From: a virus | IMG/VR virus record: IMGVR_UViG_3300036826_000291 | Coordinates: 1-52,751 of that record | Length of the DNA: 52,751 nucleotides | Reading direction: 5' to 3' (one strand) | Shown: piece by piece, positions 43,226-50,857 of the stretch | Numbering within the stretch: the first letter of the stretch is position 1 | How the letters are laid out: each line of letters begins with the position of its first letter | Made by a program: the position numbers and the translations under genes | Notes under the pieces: generated by a model | The model's database searches: none | Told to the model about the DNA's origin: nothing | Seen by the model: the letters and a program-made list of their open reading frames with translations, nothing else

Positions 43226-44413
43226 ATGCCCGGCGCGTTCGCGGATCGCGTCTATTTTTCGACCGCGACGGTCGGCACCGGCGACATCGCGGTCGGCGCG
43301 GCGATCGCCGGCTTTCGCACGCCGGCGCAGGCCGGGCTCTCAACGCAGCTCGTCTCCTACGCGATCGAGGACGGTGCGAATTACGAGGTCGGCCGCGGCA
43401 CGCTGTCGGCTGCCGGCGCCACCATGTCACGGGCGCCGCTCGCGTCATCGAATGCCGGCGCGGCGATCGCGCTCTCGGGTGCGGCGCGCGTGCTGCTGAC
43501 CGCCATCGCCGCCGACCTCAATGAATTCGCGCTGGTCAATCAGGACACCACCGGCAGCGCCGGCACGCTAAATCCCGGCCGCAACATCGACGGCCAGCTT
43601 TTCAACGGCGCCGCCGACATTACGGTGATCGCGCCCGGAACACACGCCGCCGCCGGCAAGCCTGCCCCGGTCGATGCCGACGAACTGCCGTTGGTGGATT
43701 CCGCGGCGAGCAATGGTCTAAAGAAGCTCACTTGGGCGAACCTCAAGGCGGCGCTCAATAGCTATTTCGGCGGGCTGTATCTTCCTTTAACGGGAGGCTC
43801 ATTAACAGGTGGATTATCTATTCTTCCTGCGGCAGATTCTAATGCCAATATTGTAGCGACGGCGACAGGCGCGGGAGTAGTTAGTCATACTTTTACGGGA
43901 GATAGCGTTGTTCAAATCATCATGCAACGCAACTCCGACAATGCAACCGGGGTTGCATCGACATTCCGCAAACGCCGCGGAACGCAGGCGTCTCCATCCG
44001 ATATTGTGCTCAACGACAGCCTGGGCTTCTATCGGTGGGCGGGCCGACTGAGCGGCACCGACACGAATCAGGGGCAGCTTGAAGTCATCGCCACCGCCGC
44101 CACGCCGTCGTCGAGCGCACGCGACGCGCGCATGGTCGTCACGCTCGGCACCGGGGCGACCTTCTCGGAAATCGCGCGGCTCGACCATGCCACCGGCTTG
44201 TCGATGTTCGGCGCGAACGTCGTCATCGACCAAACGCGGCATCACGTCCTGCGCCAGTACACCGTTGCCACGCTGCCGGCCTCGGCAACGCTCGGCGCGC
44301 TCGCCATGGTGACGGATGCAGGCGGCACCATCACCTATCGCGGCGCGCCTACGAGCGGCGGCAGCACGAAGATCATGGTGATGTTCAACGGCGTCGCCTG
44401 GGAATATCACTGA
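43226..44413 (+). CDS. Fibre-like protein (head or tail) with an AT-rich insert
   Basis: A 395-residue protein. The N-terminal about 95 residues contain the Tyr-Ala-Ile-Glu-Asp-Gly-Ala-Asn-Tyr-Glu-Val-Gly-Arg-Gly motif common to phage fibre N-termini. The middle has Tyr-Leu-Pro-Leu-Thr-Gly-Gly-Ser-Leu-Thr-Gly-Gly, a phage fibre repeat, and the end (Val-Met-Phe-Asn-Gly-Val-Ala-Trp-Glu-Tyr) resembles fibre C-termini. From about 43788 to 43930 the DNA is clearly AT-richer. Location among head genes suggests a head fibre, but a tail fibre is possible. Confidence 0.65.
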   Translation: MPGAFADRVYFSTATVGTGDIAVGAAIAGFRTPAQAGLSTQLVSYAIEDGANYEVGRGTLSAAGATMSRAPLASSNAGAAIALSGAARVLLTAIAADLNEFALVNQDTTGSAGTLNPGRNIDGQLFNGAADITVIAPGTHAAAGKPAPVDADELPLVDSAASNGLKKLTWANLKAALNSYFGGLYLPLTGGSLTGGLSILPAADSNANIVATATGAGVVSHTFTGDSVVQIIMQRNSDNATGVASTFRKRRGTQASPSDIVLNDSLGFYRWAGRLSGTDTNQGQLEVIATAATPSSSARDARMVVTLGTGATFSEIARLDHATGLSMFGANVVIDQTRHHVLRQYTVATLPASATLGALAMVTDAGGTITYRGAPTSGGSTKIMVMFNGVAWEYH

Positions 44414-45150
44414 TGCTCGGCAACGCACCGCTTAGCGGCCTGCCGCTTGCCGGCCTGCCGCGGCGCTATGAAGCAACCGCATCCGGCCATCTCTCGCTGA
44501 CCGGCGCGGCGAGCGGCCAACAGGTCATTACCGGGACCGCGGCGGGACAGCTTTGGCTCACCGGCGCCGCGGCGGCGATCCAGGCGATTGCCGGCACCGC
44601 GGCGGGCCAACTTCGCCTCACCGGCGCGGCGAGCGGCCAGCAGGTCATCGTCGGGACGGCCGCCGGCCAACTGATCTTCACCGGCGAGGCCGGCAGCATC
44701 AGCGTGCAGATCGGTTCCGCCGCCGGCACGCTCGTGCTGACCGGCGCCGCAGCCGGCGAGCACGCAATCGCCGCGATTGAAGGCACCGCCACGGGCGCGC
44801 TCGTGCTCACTGGTGCGGTTGCCGGCGAAGCGGGTGTCACCGCCCGGCCGGTGTTCGGCGCGATGGGCGGCAAGCACAAGCGGCCCCTGCGCACCGCCAT
44901 CGCGGTCGGCCGGCTTAGCTTTGCAGGTGCCGCCGCCGGGCTGGTCATCACCGAGGCCGAGGCCGCTGCTGCGCTGGCCATGGCGGGCGGCGGAAGCGGC
45001 ACGACCGCGCCGGTGGTGCCGCGCGAAGGCGCGGCGCGCGGCGAGTTTGCGAGCGCGCCGGAACCGCGCGAGGGCGCGGCGTGCGGGGAGTTGGGAATCG
45101 CGGGCGACCCGTGGCGGGACTACGACAACGCGCTCGCGCTTGCCGCGTGA
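44413..45150 (+). CDS. Repeat-rich virion protein
   Basis: A 245-residue protein overlapping the previous stop by one base (TGATG). Residues about 20-150 carry tandem units of about 22 residues with the core Gly-Thr-Ala-Ala-Gly-Gln-Leu and Leu-Thr-Gly-Ala-Ala-Ser-Gly-Gln-Gln-Val-Ile, a likely beta-solenoid or fibre shaft. After that come a basic Lys-His-Lys-Arg segment, an Ala-rich helix and a charged tail. It belongs to the fibre cassette. Virion location is inferred from its neighbours. Confidence 0.55.
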   Translation: MLGNAPLSGLPLAGLPRRYEATASGHLSLTGAASGQQVITGTAAGQLWLTGAAAAIQAIAGTAAGQLRLTGAASGQQVIVGTAAGQLIFTGEAGSISVQIGSAAGTLVLTGAAAGEHAIAAIEGTATGALVLTGAVAGEAGVTARPVFGAMGGKHKRPLRTAIAVGRLSFAGAAAGLVITEAEAAAALAMAGGGSGTTAPVVPREGAARGEFASAPEPREGAACGELGIAGDPWRDYDNALALAA

Positions 45151-45167
45151 AAAATAGGAGAAGCACA

Positions 45168-45407
45168 ATGGCCGAAGATGCCTGCGCAATTCTCGAACAG
45201 CTGCGCAAGGCGCGGCTCGACCTCTTGACCGGGCAATCGCGTGTTCGTGTCGTAATCGCAAACGGCATAGACGTCACCTATTCAAACGTCGAGATGGCGG
45301 CGCTCGAACGCGCCATCGCTCAATACGACGCCGCGTGCGCGCAGCAGCAGGGGCAGCTGCCGCGCCGCTACGCTTTCCGCGCCGGGGCAATGACCTACCA
45401 AAAATGA
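45168..45407 (+). CDS. gpW-type head-tail joining protein
   Basis: A 79-residue protein with GGAG upstream. Ile-Leu-Glu-Gln-Leu-Arg-Lys-Ala-Arg-Leu-Asp-Leu-Leu-Thr-Gly near residue 7, a Thr-Tyr-Ser-Asn-Val-Glu-Met beta hairpin and Leu-Glu-Arg-Ala-Ile-Ala-Gln-Tyr match the alpha-beta-alpha gpW fold that completes filled heads. Lambda's gpW lies before the portal; here it lies after the portal and fibre cassette. It overlaps the next gene by four bases (ATGA). Confidence 0.7.
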   Translation: MAEDACAILEQLRKARLDLLTGQSRVRVVIANGIDVTYSNVEMAALERAIAQYDAACAQQQGQLPRRYAFRAGAMTYQK

Positions 45408-45634
45408 TCTGCCCGGCCTGCTACGGCCGCGGCTTTGCGCATGCGCCATGCGGCGAGTGCGGCGGCTGCGGCCGGCTGCATTGCTGCGACGGCTTGAAGG
45501 AGTCCACCGATGACGATCCTGCTGCGCATCGCCGAGCGGGTGCTTGGCCGCCCGCTGCTGATTCATCCGGCCAAGGCCGAACTGATCGCCTCGGTGCTCG
45601 GCGACCGCATCGGCATCGGCGGCTCGTTCATTGA
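45404..45634 (+). CDS. Cys-rich small protein overlapping the protease gene
   Basis: From ATG 45404 the first 30 residues hold Cys-Pro-Ala-Cys, Cys-Gly-Glu-Cys, Gly-Cys-Gly and His-Cys-Cys, a plausible DnaJ-type zinc module. I believe similar short peptides sit between gpW and the protease in related rhizobial phages. There is no stop until 45634, so it would overlap the protease by 125 bp with a non-protein-like tail. A stop lost by mutation is possible. Confidence 0.45.
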   Translation: MICPACYGRGFAHAPCGECGGCGRLHCCDGLKESTDDDPAAHRRAGAWPPAADSSGQGRTDRLGARRPHRHRRLVH

Positions 45635-46796
45635 ACGCGATGAACTGCCGGCAGCGTTGACCGCGCCGCTCACCGAACGTCCGGCGGCAAATCGCCTTGT
45701 CGGCGAGCCGGTCATGGCCGGCCGCACCGAGCTTTATCGCCGCGCCAACGGCGTCGGCATCATTCCGATCGTCGGCACGTTGACCAATCGCGGCACTTCC
45801 ATCGGCGAGGATTCGTCCGGCTTCACCTCGTATGAAAGCATCGCGGTACAGATGCGCGCGGCGCTCGCCGACCCGCAGGTGCAATCGATTCTGCTCGACA
45901 TGGACTCGGCCGGCGGCGAGGCCAGCGGCATGTTTGCGCTTGCCGATGCGGTGCGCACCGCGCGCGCAACAAAGCCGGTGAGCGCCGTGGTCGACGACAT
46001 GGCGGCAAGTTCCGCATTCGGCATCGCCGCCAATGCGACCGAGGTGGTGGTGTCGCCGACCTCGATCACCGGCTCGATCGGCGTGGTGCTGCTGCATCTC
46101 GACCAATCCGCCGAATTGCAGATGAAGGGCCGCCGGCCGACGCTCATTTTTGCCGGCGCCCACAAGGTCGACGCCAATCCGTTCGGGCCGCTCTCCCCGG
46201 AGGTGCGCGCCGATCTGCAACGCGAGGTCGACACGTTCTATGCGCGCTTTGTCGATCAGGTGGCCGCCGGCCGCCCGCGGCTCACCACCGACGCGGTGAA
46301 GGCAACGGAAGCGCGCATCTTCATCGGCGCGGAAGCAATCGACGCCGGTCTTGCCGACCGCATCGGCACCTTCGACGACACGCTTGCGCGCCTGTCATCG
46401 GCCATTCGCGCCAGGAACCTAGCAGGAGGTCCAATCATGCAGACGAACGATAACCCGATTGCCCGCGCCGACCACGACACCGCGGTGCGCGAGGCGCGTG
46501 CGCAGGGCGAGGCCGCCGGGCGCACCACCGCGATCGAGCGGGTGCGCGCCATCCTCAATTGCCCGGAGGCCAAGGGCCGCGAGGCGCAGGCGCAGGTGTT
46601 CGCGCTCGACACCGACATGGCCCCGGACGTCGCCGCCAAGGCGCTCGCCGCCGCACCCGCCGCCAAGGCAACGCCGGCGCTCGACGTGCGCGGCGCGGCT
46701 CCGCTGGCAGCCGGTGCCGCGTCGGCCGCGGACGACAGCAAGGCGCGATGGGATCGCTCGCTCAAGCGCGCCGGCGCCACGATGCCGGCGGCGTAA
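45510..46796 (+). CDS. S49 head maturation protease with C-terminal scaffold region
   Basis: A 428-residue SppA/ClpP-fold protease. Asp-Ser-Ala-Gly-Gly-Glu-Ala-Ser-Gly at residues 132-140, Met-Ala-Ala-Ser-Ser-Ala-Phe-Gly at 164-171 (nucleophile Ser167 or Ser168) and Ala-His-Lys219-Val-Asp give the Ser-Lys pair. Residues after about 310 form an Ala/Arg/Glu-rich helical region, as in lambda C/Nu3-type fusions where the C-terminus acts as internal scaffold. AAGGAG lies before ATG 45510. It matures the procapsid before DNA entry. Confidence 0.88.
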   Translation: MTILLRIAERVLGRPLLIHPAKAELIASVLGDRIGIGGSFIERDELPAALTAPLTERPAANRLVGEPVMAGRTELYRRANGVGIIPIVGTLTNRGTSIGEDSSGFTSYESIAVQMRAALADPQVQSILLDMDSAGGEASGMFALADAVRTARATKPVSAVVDDMAASSAFGIAANATEVVVSPTSITGSIGVVLLHLDQSAELQMKGRRPTLIFAGAHKVDANPFGPLSPEVRADLQREVDTFYARFVDQVAAGRPRLTTDAVKATEARIFIGAEAIDAGLADRIGTFDDTLARLSSAIRARNLAGGPIMQTNDNPIARADHDTAVREARAQGEAAGRTTAIERVRAILNCPEAKGREAQAQVFALDTDMAPDVAAKALAAAPAAKATPALDVRGAAPLAAGAASAADDSKARWDRSLKRAGATMPAA

Positions 46797-46831
46797 GCCG
46801 CTTGCCGCAACCCCGAACACAGGAGACGCAC

Positions 46832-47296
46832 ATGGCAAATTCGTTCACCGAAACCCCGCATCCCGCTCAGTTCATCCTGACTGAGCAGGACGGGCACCTC
46901 TCTCGCGACAATCTCAAGATTGCCGCCTCGCAGACCATCGCTGTCGGCGGCATCCTGGTCGACGGCGGCGCCGGCGGCTATGTCGCCTACGACAAGGCGG
47001 CACCGCCGGCCGCCGGCACCAAGGTTGCGCTGGCGATCTATCCCGCGGTGACCGGCGTCGGCGAGACCACCTCCATCGCAGCGATCACGCGCGCGGCGGA
47101 AGTAAACGGCCTCGCAATGTCGTGGCAGGCGGGCATGAGCAATGCGCAGGTTCTCGCCGCTGCCGCATCGCTGGCCGCCTTCATGATCATCGTGCGCGGC
47201 CTGCCGGCCGGTTTCGTCACCATGGCGGCCGAAGGCCAGTCGGCCGAAGACCAGCCGCCGGCTGACCAGCCGCCGGCCGAGCAGCCCGCCGCCTAG
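46832..47296 (+). CDS. Head decoration protein (gpD-like)
   Basis: A 154-residue protein with AGGAGA upstream. The N-terminus Glu-Thr-Pro-His-Pro-Ala-Gln-Phe-Ile-Leu, Leu-Ser-Arg-Asp-Asn and Gly-Gly-Ile-Leu-Val-Asp-Gly-Gly match the lambda gpD-type decoration protein. The C-terminal tail has three Glu/Asp-Gln-Pro-type repeats and is likely flexible and surface-exposed. It is followed by an attenuator-like hairpin and the major capsid gene. Confidence 0.8.
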   Translation: MANSFTETPHPAQFILTEQDGHLSRDNLKIAASQTIAVGGILVDGGAGGYVAYDKAAPPAAGTKVALAIYPAVTGVGETTSIAAITRAAEVNGLAMSWQAGMSNAQVLAAAASLAAFMIIVRGLPAGFVTMAAEGQSAEDQPPADQPPAEQPAA

Positions 47297-47338
47297 TTTC
47301 CACCCTTCCCGCAACCAACCCGCCCGGACGGGGAAAGC

Positions 47339-47362
47339 CTCCCCGGCCTCCGGGGAGCTTTT
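47339..47362 (+). terminator. Attenuator-like hairpin before the major capsid gene
   Basis: An 8-bp perfect stem (CTCCCCGG / CCGGGGAG) with a three-base loop, followed by CTTTT, lies between the decoration and major capsid genes. The short T-run suggests partial termination or an RNA-stability element separating two highly expressed products. Confidence 0.5.
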
Positions 47363-47378
47363 GCCTTTGGAGGAACCA

Positions 47379-48392
47379 ATGCTCGACATCTTCCATCTGA
47401 ACGCATTCGGCGTCGTCGAACTGACCGATGCGATCAACCGTCCGGTGTTCGTGCCGGGGCGGCTCGGCCAGATGGGCCTGTTCACCGAAAGCAGCGTGTC
47501 GACCATCGACATTGCGATCGAGGAACGCGACGGCGTTTTGATTCTGGTGCCGCCGACACCGCGCGGCGGTCCCGGCGTCACGGTGCAGAAGCCCGGCCGC
47601 ACCGTGCGAGTGCTGCGCGCTCCGCACTTTGAGATCAACGACGCGGTGATGGCCGAAGAAGTGCAGGGCGTGCGCGCCTGGGGCACCGAGGATCAGGTCG
47701 AAATGGTGATGGACAAGGTGAGCGACCGTTTGCTGATCCATCGCTCTTCCATGGAAACCACCATGGAATATTCCCGCGTCGGCGCGGTGATCGGCATCGT
47801 CACCTATGCGGACGGCACGCAGCTAAACCTGTTCACCGAGTTCGGCGTCACGCAAGACCCGGAAATCCCCTTCGACCTCGCCAACAAGGTCGACGGCGCG
47901 CTGCGCAAGCAATGCGCGCAGGTGATCCGGCAATTGTCGCGCAACCTCGGCGGCGTCGCCTTCACCGGCGTCAACGCCATCTGCGGCGATGCGTTCTTTG
48001 ACGACCTCTTGGCCAACGAGGAAGTGCGCGCGACCTTCCTCAACAACCCGGCTGCCGCGCAATTGCGCGCCGCCTACATCGCCAACGGCTTGTCCTACGG
48101 CATGTTCGATTTCGGCGGCATCATGTGGGAGAACTATCGCGGCTATGTCGGCGGCACCAGCTTCGTCGACACCGACCATTGCCATCTGTTCCCCGGTGGC
48201 GTGCCGAACCTGTTCCGCACCTACATGGCGCCGGCCGACTACATCGAGACGGTCAACCGTCCGGGGCAGCGCATGTATGCCAAGCAGTACGACATGGCCA
48301 ACGACAAGGGCGTCAATCTCGACGTGCAGATGAATGCGCTCAACATCTGCACGCGGCCGAAGTCGCTCCTGAAGGGCCGCCGCGGCGCCTGA
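47379..48392 (+). CDS. Major capsid protein, gpE family
   Basis: A 337-residue protein with GGAGGAACC before the ATG. Met-Leu-Asp-Ile-Phe at the start, Phe-Glu-Ile-Asn-Asp-Ala-Val near residue 86, Phe-Asp-Phe-Gly-Gly-Ile-Met-Trp-Glu-Asn-Tyr-Arg-Gly near 245 and the final Met-Asn-Ala-Leu-Asn-Ile-Cys-Thr-Arg-Pro are lambda gpE-type marks. It forms the icosahedral shell. Its size is close to lambda's and its place after decoration protein follows the lambda D-E order. Confidence 0.93.
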   Translation: MLDIFHLNAFGVVELTDAINRPVFVPGRLGQMGLFTESSVSTIDIAIEERDGVLILVPPTPRGGPGVTVQKPGRTVRVLRAPHFEINDAVMAEEVQGVRAWGTEDQVEMVMDKVSDRLLIHRSSMETTMEYSRVGAVIGIVTYADGTQLNLFTEFGVTQDPEIPFDLANKVDGALRKQCAQVIRQLSRNLGGVAFTGVNAICGDAFFDDLLANEEVRATFLNNPAAAQLRAAYIANGLSYGMFDFGGIMWENYRGYVGGTSFVDTDHCHLFPGGVPNLFRTYMAPADYIETVNRPGQRMYAKQYDMANDKGVNLDVQMNALNICTRPKSLLKGRRGA

Positions 48393-48395
48393 TCC

Positions 48396-48719
48396 ATGGC
48401 GGCCATCGACTATCCGGCGCTGGCTGCGCTCGCCACCGGACTCATCGCCGATTTCGGACGCGCCGCAACCCTGACGGTTGACGGCGGCGCCGACATTGCG
48501 GTGACCGTGGCGCTGATCGACTACGGCCGCGCCGAGCGCGACGGCGCGATGATCAACGTCGACGATCGCCGCGCCTTCATTTCCGCCGATGCCGGGGTGA
48601 TGCCCGACCCGGAACTGCATGAGCTCGTGCTTGACGGCCAGAGCTTCCGCATCGTGTCGACGCGCGCCGTCAAGCCCGGAGCAACCATCCTCTATTACGA
48701 CTGCCAGGTGCGCGCATGA
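48396..48719 (+). CDS. Head-tail connector protein
   Basis: A 107-residue protein three bases after the capsid stop. It is a beta-rich protein (Ala-Ala-Thr-Leu-Thr-Val-Asp and Phe-Arg-Ile-Val-Ser-Thr-Arg-Ala-Val-Lys-Pro-Gly) typical of head-completion or stopper proteins after the capsid gene. The ATG of the next gene overlaps its stop (ATGA). Connector identity is inferred from gene order. Confidence 0.6.
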   Translation: MAAIDYPALAALATGLIADFGRAATLTVDGGADIAVTVALIDYGRAERDGAMINVDDRRAFISADAGVMPDPELHELVLDGQSFRIVSTRAVKPGATILYYDCQVRA

Positions 48720-49174
48720 CCGATCGGCGCGAGCAAACGCTGGCGCGGCTCACCGTCATCATGGCCGAGATTCCGAGCATCCAGGCGGCGGTGCGCAATC
48801 GCGGCGAACTGCCGGCCAACAAGCGGCCGGCGATCGTGGTGCTCGACGGCGACGAAGTGGCGCGCGAAAGCGTTGCGCAGCAGCGTGGCCGGCTCACCCT
48901 GGCGCCGCACCTTGTCGACCTCACCCCGGAAATCTTCATCGTCATGGACCAGCGCGAGCCGCACAATGTCGGCATCGGCGAGGATCTGAACGCGCTGCGC
49001 ATCGCCGTGCTCAAGGCGATAATCGCCGATCAGGAGCTTGTCGGGATTCTCGGCGCGAACGGCGACATTCGCTATAACGGCTGCAACACCGACATGGCCA
49101 CCGGCCGCGCCATGGAGGGCCAGATGCAGCTCTCAATCACCTTCACCTACGCGCTGCGCCCCTCCGAACTCTAG
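48716..49174 (+). CDS. Tail terminator/completion-like protein
   Basis: A 152-residue protein. Its order (head connector, this, major tail protein) fits a gpU-type terminator. Segments include Val-Leu-Asp-Gly-Asp-Glu, Thr-Pro-Glu-Ile-Phe-Ile-Val and the final Ser-Ile-Thr-Phe-Thr-Tyr, a strand-rich ending usual in this class. No diagnostic motif was seen, so function rests on synteny. Confidence 0.6.
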   Translation: MTDRREQTLARLTVIMAEIPSIQAAVRNRGELPANKRPAIVVLDGDEVARESVAQQRGRLTLAPHLVDLTPEIFIVMDQREPHNVGIGEDLNALRIAVLKAIIADQELVGILGANGDIRYNGCNTDMATGRAMEGQMQLSITFTYALRPSEL

Positions 49175-49189
49175 CAGGGAGTGACTCTC

Positions 49190-49735
49190 ATGCCCGTCTC
49201 GCTGATCTCGCCCGACGTCGACAACTATCAGGTCGGCAAAGGCATCGTCTCGTTCAAGCCGGAAGGCGGCACCGACTTCATCGACCTCGGCAACGTCGCC
49301 GAACTGGAATACACGCCGAGCATCGAGAAGCTCGACCACTTCTCAAGCCGCGCCGGGGTCAAGAGCAAGGACAAGTCCATCGTCACCCAGCGCGGCGGCA
49401 CGTTGCGCGTGCTGATGGAGGAATTCACCGCGCAGAATCTGGCCATGATCCTGATGGGCGTGGTCGATCCCGGCACGCCGCCGGCCGGCCCGAGCATCGA
49501 CATTTTTGCCGCGCCGAGCATCTTCGGCGAAGTCAAGTTCCAGGCTACCAACGACGTCGGGCCGCGGTGGGACTTGGAATTCTACTACGTCGAGTTTTCA
49601 CCTTCGGGCTCATTCAGCCCGATTTCCGACGAATGGAATCAGATCGAGGTCACCGGCGAGGTGCTGGTGGCGCCGGCCGGCAGCACCAATGCCGGCAAGG
49701 TCGGGCTGGCGACGCTCACCAATCTGCCCGCGTAA
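49190..49735 (+). CDS. Major tail protein
   Basis: A 181-residue tube subunit. ATG 49190 has AGGGAG upstream; a GTG three codons earlier is unlikely. Ile-Val-Ser-Phe-Lys-Pro, Phe-Ile-Asp-Leu-Gly-Asn-Val and Leu-Asp-His-Phe-Ser-Ser-Arg-Ala-Gly-Val-Lys-Ser-Lys-Asp are typical of siphovirus tail tube proteins. The C-terminal part Trp-Asn-Gln-Ile-Glu-Val-Thr-Gly-Glu-Val completes the fold. It is followed by the tail chaperone genes. Confidence 0.8.
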   Translation: MPVSLISPDVDNYQVGKGIVSFKPEGGTDFIDLGNVAELEYTPSIEKLDHFSSRAGVKSKDKSIVTQRGGTLRVLMEEFTAQNLAMILMGVVDPGTPPAGPSIDIFAAPSIFGEVKFQATNDVGPRWDLEFYYVEFSPSGSFSPISDEWNQIEVTGEVLVAPAGSTNAGKVGLATLTNLPA

Positions 49736-49738
49736 CGA

Positions 49739-50158
49739 ATGGTCAGCTTGACCGACATTGCGCCGGCCACCGCGCGCGTCGCGGTGCTCGGCAGCGAGAT
49801 CGAGGTGCGCGGCCTCACCATGCGCGACATCGCGCACCTGCTCTCCCGCTTCCCGCAATTGCGCATGATCGTCGCCGGGCGGCAGGAATCACTGACGGTC
49901 GACGACATCATCGCGGCGGCGCCCGATGCGATCGCGTCAATCATCGCCTGCGGAACCGGCGGGCGCGACGACGATGCGGCGCATGCCGCCGCCGACGCGC
50001 TGCCGGTCGAGGCGCAGACCGACGTCATCGAGGCGATCGTGGCGTTGTCGTTCCCAAAGGGCTTCGGCCCTTTCGTGGCGCGTCTCATGGCCATGGCCGG
50101 CCAGCTGCAAAGCGCCGTGGTCGGCACGACGCCTTCGCCGCCGCCATCGAATTCCTGA
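49739..50158 (+). CDS. Tail assembly chaperone, first frame (gpG-like)
   Basis: A 139-residue mostly helical protein with Glu-Ile-Glu-Val-Arg-Gly-Leu-Thr-Met-Arg-Asp and, near the end, Phe-Val-Ala-Arg-Leu-Met-Ala-Met-Ala-Gly. Its place between the major tail protein and tape measure is that of lambda gpG. The frame contains CCCAAAG at 50053-50059 (codons CCA-AAG), a perfect X-XXY-YYZ slip site directly at an AAAGGGC-TTCG-GCCCTTT hairpin (50056-50073), after which a -1 frame continues to 50337. Confidence 0.72.
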   Translation: MVSLTDIAPATARVAVLGSEIEVRGLTMRDIAHLLSRFPQLRMIVAGRQESLTVDDIIAAAPDAIASIIACGTGGRDDDAAHAAADALPVEAQTDVIEAIVALSFPKGFGPFVARLMAMAGQLQSAVVGTTPSPPPSNS

Positions 50159-50337
50159 TCAGCGCCGGGCATCGCGAGGCTTGGGAGTACACGCCGCGGC
50201 AGATCAGCGGCTTCATGCTGCTCGCCGGCGCGCGATTGAAGCGCGAGGCGGCCGGGCAATTGTCGTTGCACGCAACGGCGGCGCGCGGCAAGCCGGAAGC
50301 GATCCGCAAAATCTTGAAGGACGCCGAGCGCGAATGA
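50059..50337 (+). CDS. Tail assembly chaperone, -1 frame extension (gpT-like)
   Basis: The frame reached by a -1 slip from 49739. It ends Ile-Glu-Phe-Leu-Ile-Ser-Ala-Gly-His-Arg-Glu-Ala-Trp-Glu-Tyr-Thr-Pro, then Gly-Phe-Met-Leu-Leu-Ala-Gly-Ala-Arg-Leu, which look like real protein. It has no usable start codon upstream (first ATG 50215 would drop the conserved part), so it should be made only as a fusion, as lambda GT. If the slip occurs at 50053-50059, the fusion is about 199 residues. The first about 25 residues of the -1 frame do not look like protein, so the slip may occur later. Confidence 0.65.
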   Translation, partial: GLRPFRGASHGHGRPAAKRRGRHDAFAAAIEFLISAGHREAWEYTPRQISGFMLLAGARLKREAAGQLSLHATAARGKPEAIRKILKDAERE

Positions 50338-50852
50338 AGATCGCAATCAAGCCGTCGAGCTTCGAGAAGGTGGCGAAGAAACAAGGCAACGAACTGGTCG
50401 CCGCCTATTCGCAGACCGCGACATTGCTGGCCTCGGCGCTGCGCACCGCCGGCCGCGCCGATACCAAGACCGCTGGCAAGTTCGGCGCCTGGGCGTTCTC
50501 GGTCACCACCAAGCGCGCCGGCGACCTGCGCATCATCCGTTCGATCGCCGGCTCCAAGGTGGTCGAGCAACTCGAATTCGGCGCCGTCGTCCAGGGCAAG
50601 CCGCTGTTGTTCATCCGCCTCTCGTTCGCAAAGGACGCGCCGCGCAATCCGCGCCGCTACACCGGCGAATTGGTGCGCGTCGATCGCAAGGTCGGCGTGC
50701 CGCTCTTGGTGCAGTCGGGCGGCGATCCGAAATATTTCGGGGTGCCGCGCGTGGTGATGCCGCGCAAGCTGCATCTGCGGGAGATCGGCCGCGACCTGGT
50801 TGACGACGTGCCTTCGGTTTATTTCAAGCTACTGTCGCAACAGAAAGACTAG
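50334..50852 (+). CDS. Minor tail-region protein (gp10/DUF6441-like)
   Basis: A 172-residue protein overlapping the previous stop by four bases. Ala-Thr-Leu-Leu-Ala-Ser-Ala-Leu-Arg near residue 30, Val-Val-Gln-Gly-Lys-Pro-Leu-Leu-Phe-Ile near 85 and Asp-Asp-Val-Pro-Ser-Val-Tyr-Phe-Lys at the end. Similar proteins precede tape measures in rhizobial phages. The name DUF6441 is my recollection, not proven. A tail assembly or minor tail role is inferred from position. Confidence 0.5.
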   Translation: MKIAIKPSSFEKVAKKQGNELVAAYSQTATLLASALRTAGRADTKTAGKFGAWAFSVTTKRAGDLRIIRSIAGSKVVEQLEFGAVVQGKPLLFIRLSFAKDAPRNPRRYTGELVRVDRKVGVPLLVQSGGDPKYFGVPRVVMPRKLHLREIGRDLVDDVPSVYFKLLSQQKD

Positions 50853-50857
50853 CGCGC

